Translations under genes and position numbers: made by a program
Notes under the pieces: generated by a model
The model's database searches: none
Told to the model about the DNA's origin: nothing
Seen by the model: the letters and a program-made list of their open reading frames with translations, nothing else
IMG/VR virus record: IMGVR_UViG_3300032050_000599
Location: 1-29,305 of that record
Length of the DNA: 29,305 bases
Reading direction: 5' to 3' (one strand)
Source of the DNA: a virus
Shown: piece after piece, positions 29,203 through 29,305 of the stretch
Layout: each line of letters begins with the position of its first letter
How positions within the stretch are numbered: position 1 is the first letter of the stretch

Positions 29203-29305
29203 GTGAAGCCCACAAAAGTAGAAATTCTCCGAGAGTCAATTGCAAAAATCGTGCCATTGCTCTCCGGGCGCGGTGTCGAAGTCACGCAGGTCGGCACTAA
29301 GGCGT
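29203..29305 (+). CDS. N-terminus of a protein cut by the window edge (possible CobT/VWA-like)
   Basis: Thirty-four codons are visible from GTG 29203, with GGAGG seven bases upstream. The peptide starts MKPTKVEILRESIAKIVPLL and continues with GRGVEVTQVGTKA. A short helix followed by a strand of the form 'G-V-x-V-T-x-x-G-T-x-A' resembles the start of phage CobT/VWA-type proteins, sometimes metallopeptidase-like, that lie in replication modules. The visible part is too short for certainty. Confidence 0.55.
   Translation, partial: MKPTKVEILRESIAKIVPLLSGRGVEVTQVGTKA

Noticed and set aside
1-29305. tRNA genes, integrase, attachment sites or transposons
   Set aside because: No cloverleaf pattern, recombinase motif (RHRY, DDE or Ser-recombinase) or terminal inverted repeats were seen by eye; a tRNAscan or IS search would be decisive.

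Overview
The window is a contiguous piece of a tailed double-stranded DNA phage genome. Every gene I can support lies on the + strand, packed tightly with many stop/start overlaps (TAATG, TGATG). The tail genes follow the lambda-type siphovirus order: neck, tail completion, tail terminator, tail tube, frameshifted G/GT chaperone, tape measure, M, L, K, J. The virion is therefore expected to have a long flexible tail. A two-component spanin pair with an outer-membrane lipoprotein points to a Gram-negative host. The sequence is GC-rich. The mix of lambda-like tail with PhoH, DnaB-type helicase, TOPRIM primase, ATP-dependent ligase and guanylate kinase suggests a lytic phage, possibly of the Chi/Nazgul-like (Casjensviridae) type. 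That placement is inference from memory, not a search result. I see no integrase, repressor, tRNA, insertion sequence or CRISPR array.

Layout. (1) 2-2291: end of a large virion protein cut by the left edge, then a protein built from about twelve 21-22-residue repeats. (2) 2343-4306: neck/head-closure candidate, HK97-gp10-like protein with a histone-like basic tail, tail terminator, tail tube protein. (3) 4331-5011: a strong hairpin terminator, then the G/GT chaperone pair made by a -1 frameshift at an A AAC CCT slippery site. (4) 5019-9730: tape measure, gpM-like, gpL-like (four cysteines) and NlpC/P60 gpK-like proteins. (5) 9720-18859: a 2907-residue J-type tail-tip/receptor-binding protein with a fused gpI-like N-terminus and a long modular distal part, then a small proline-rich protein. 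(6) 18861-20516: lysis cassette (amidase endolysin, small holin candidate, overlapping i-spanin/o-spanin, XhlA-like membrane protein) behind its own putative promoter. (7) 20533-29040: nucleic-acid module (HTH + metallophosphoesterase, PhoH ATPase, unknown, Hfq/Sm-like protein, helicase, primase, two unknowns, DNA ligase, guanylate kinase). (8) A terminator and the start of a further gene that runs off the right edge.

The most notable observations are: a phage-encoded Hfq/Sm-like RNA-binding protein directly upstream of the replicative helicase; a recurring 12-bp dyad (GTCA-N4-TGAC and degenerate forms) in most of the intergenic gaps; the mosaic, repeat-linked receptor-binding part of J; and a perfect 20-bp dyad in front of the replication module.

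How the genes work together: genes 2343-18859 build the neck and tail. The lysis block dismantles the inner membrane, peptidoglycan and outer membrane. The right-hand block copies DNA: helicase and primase at the fork, ligase sealing nicks, guanylate kinase feeding dGTP synthesis. The PhoH ATPase, phosphoesterase and Hfq-like protein probably act on RNA or nucleotides.
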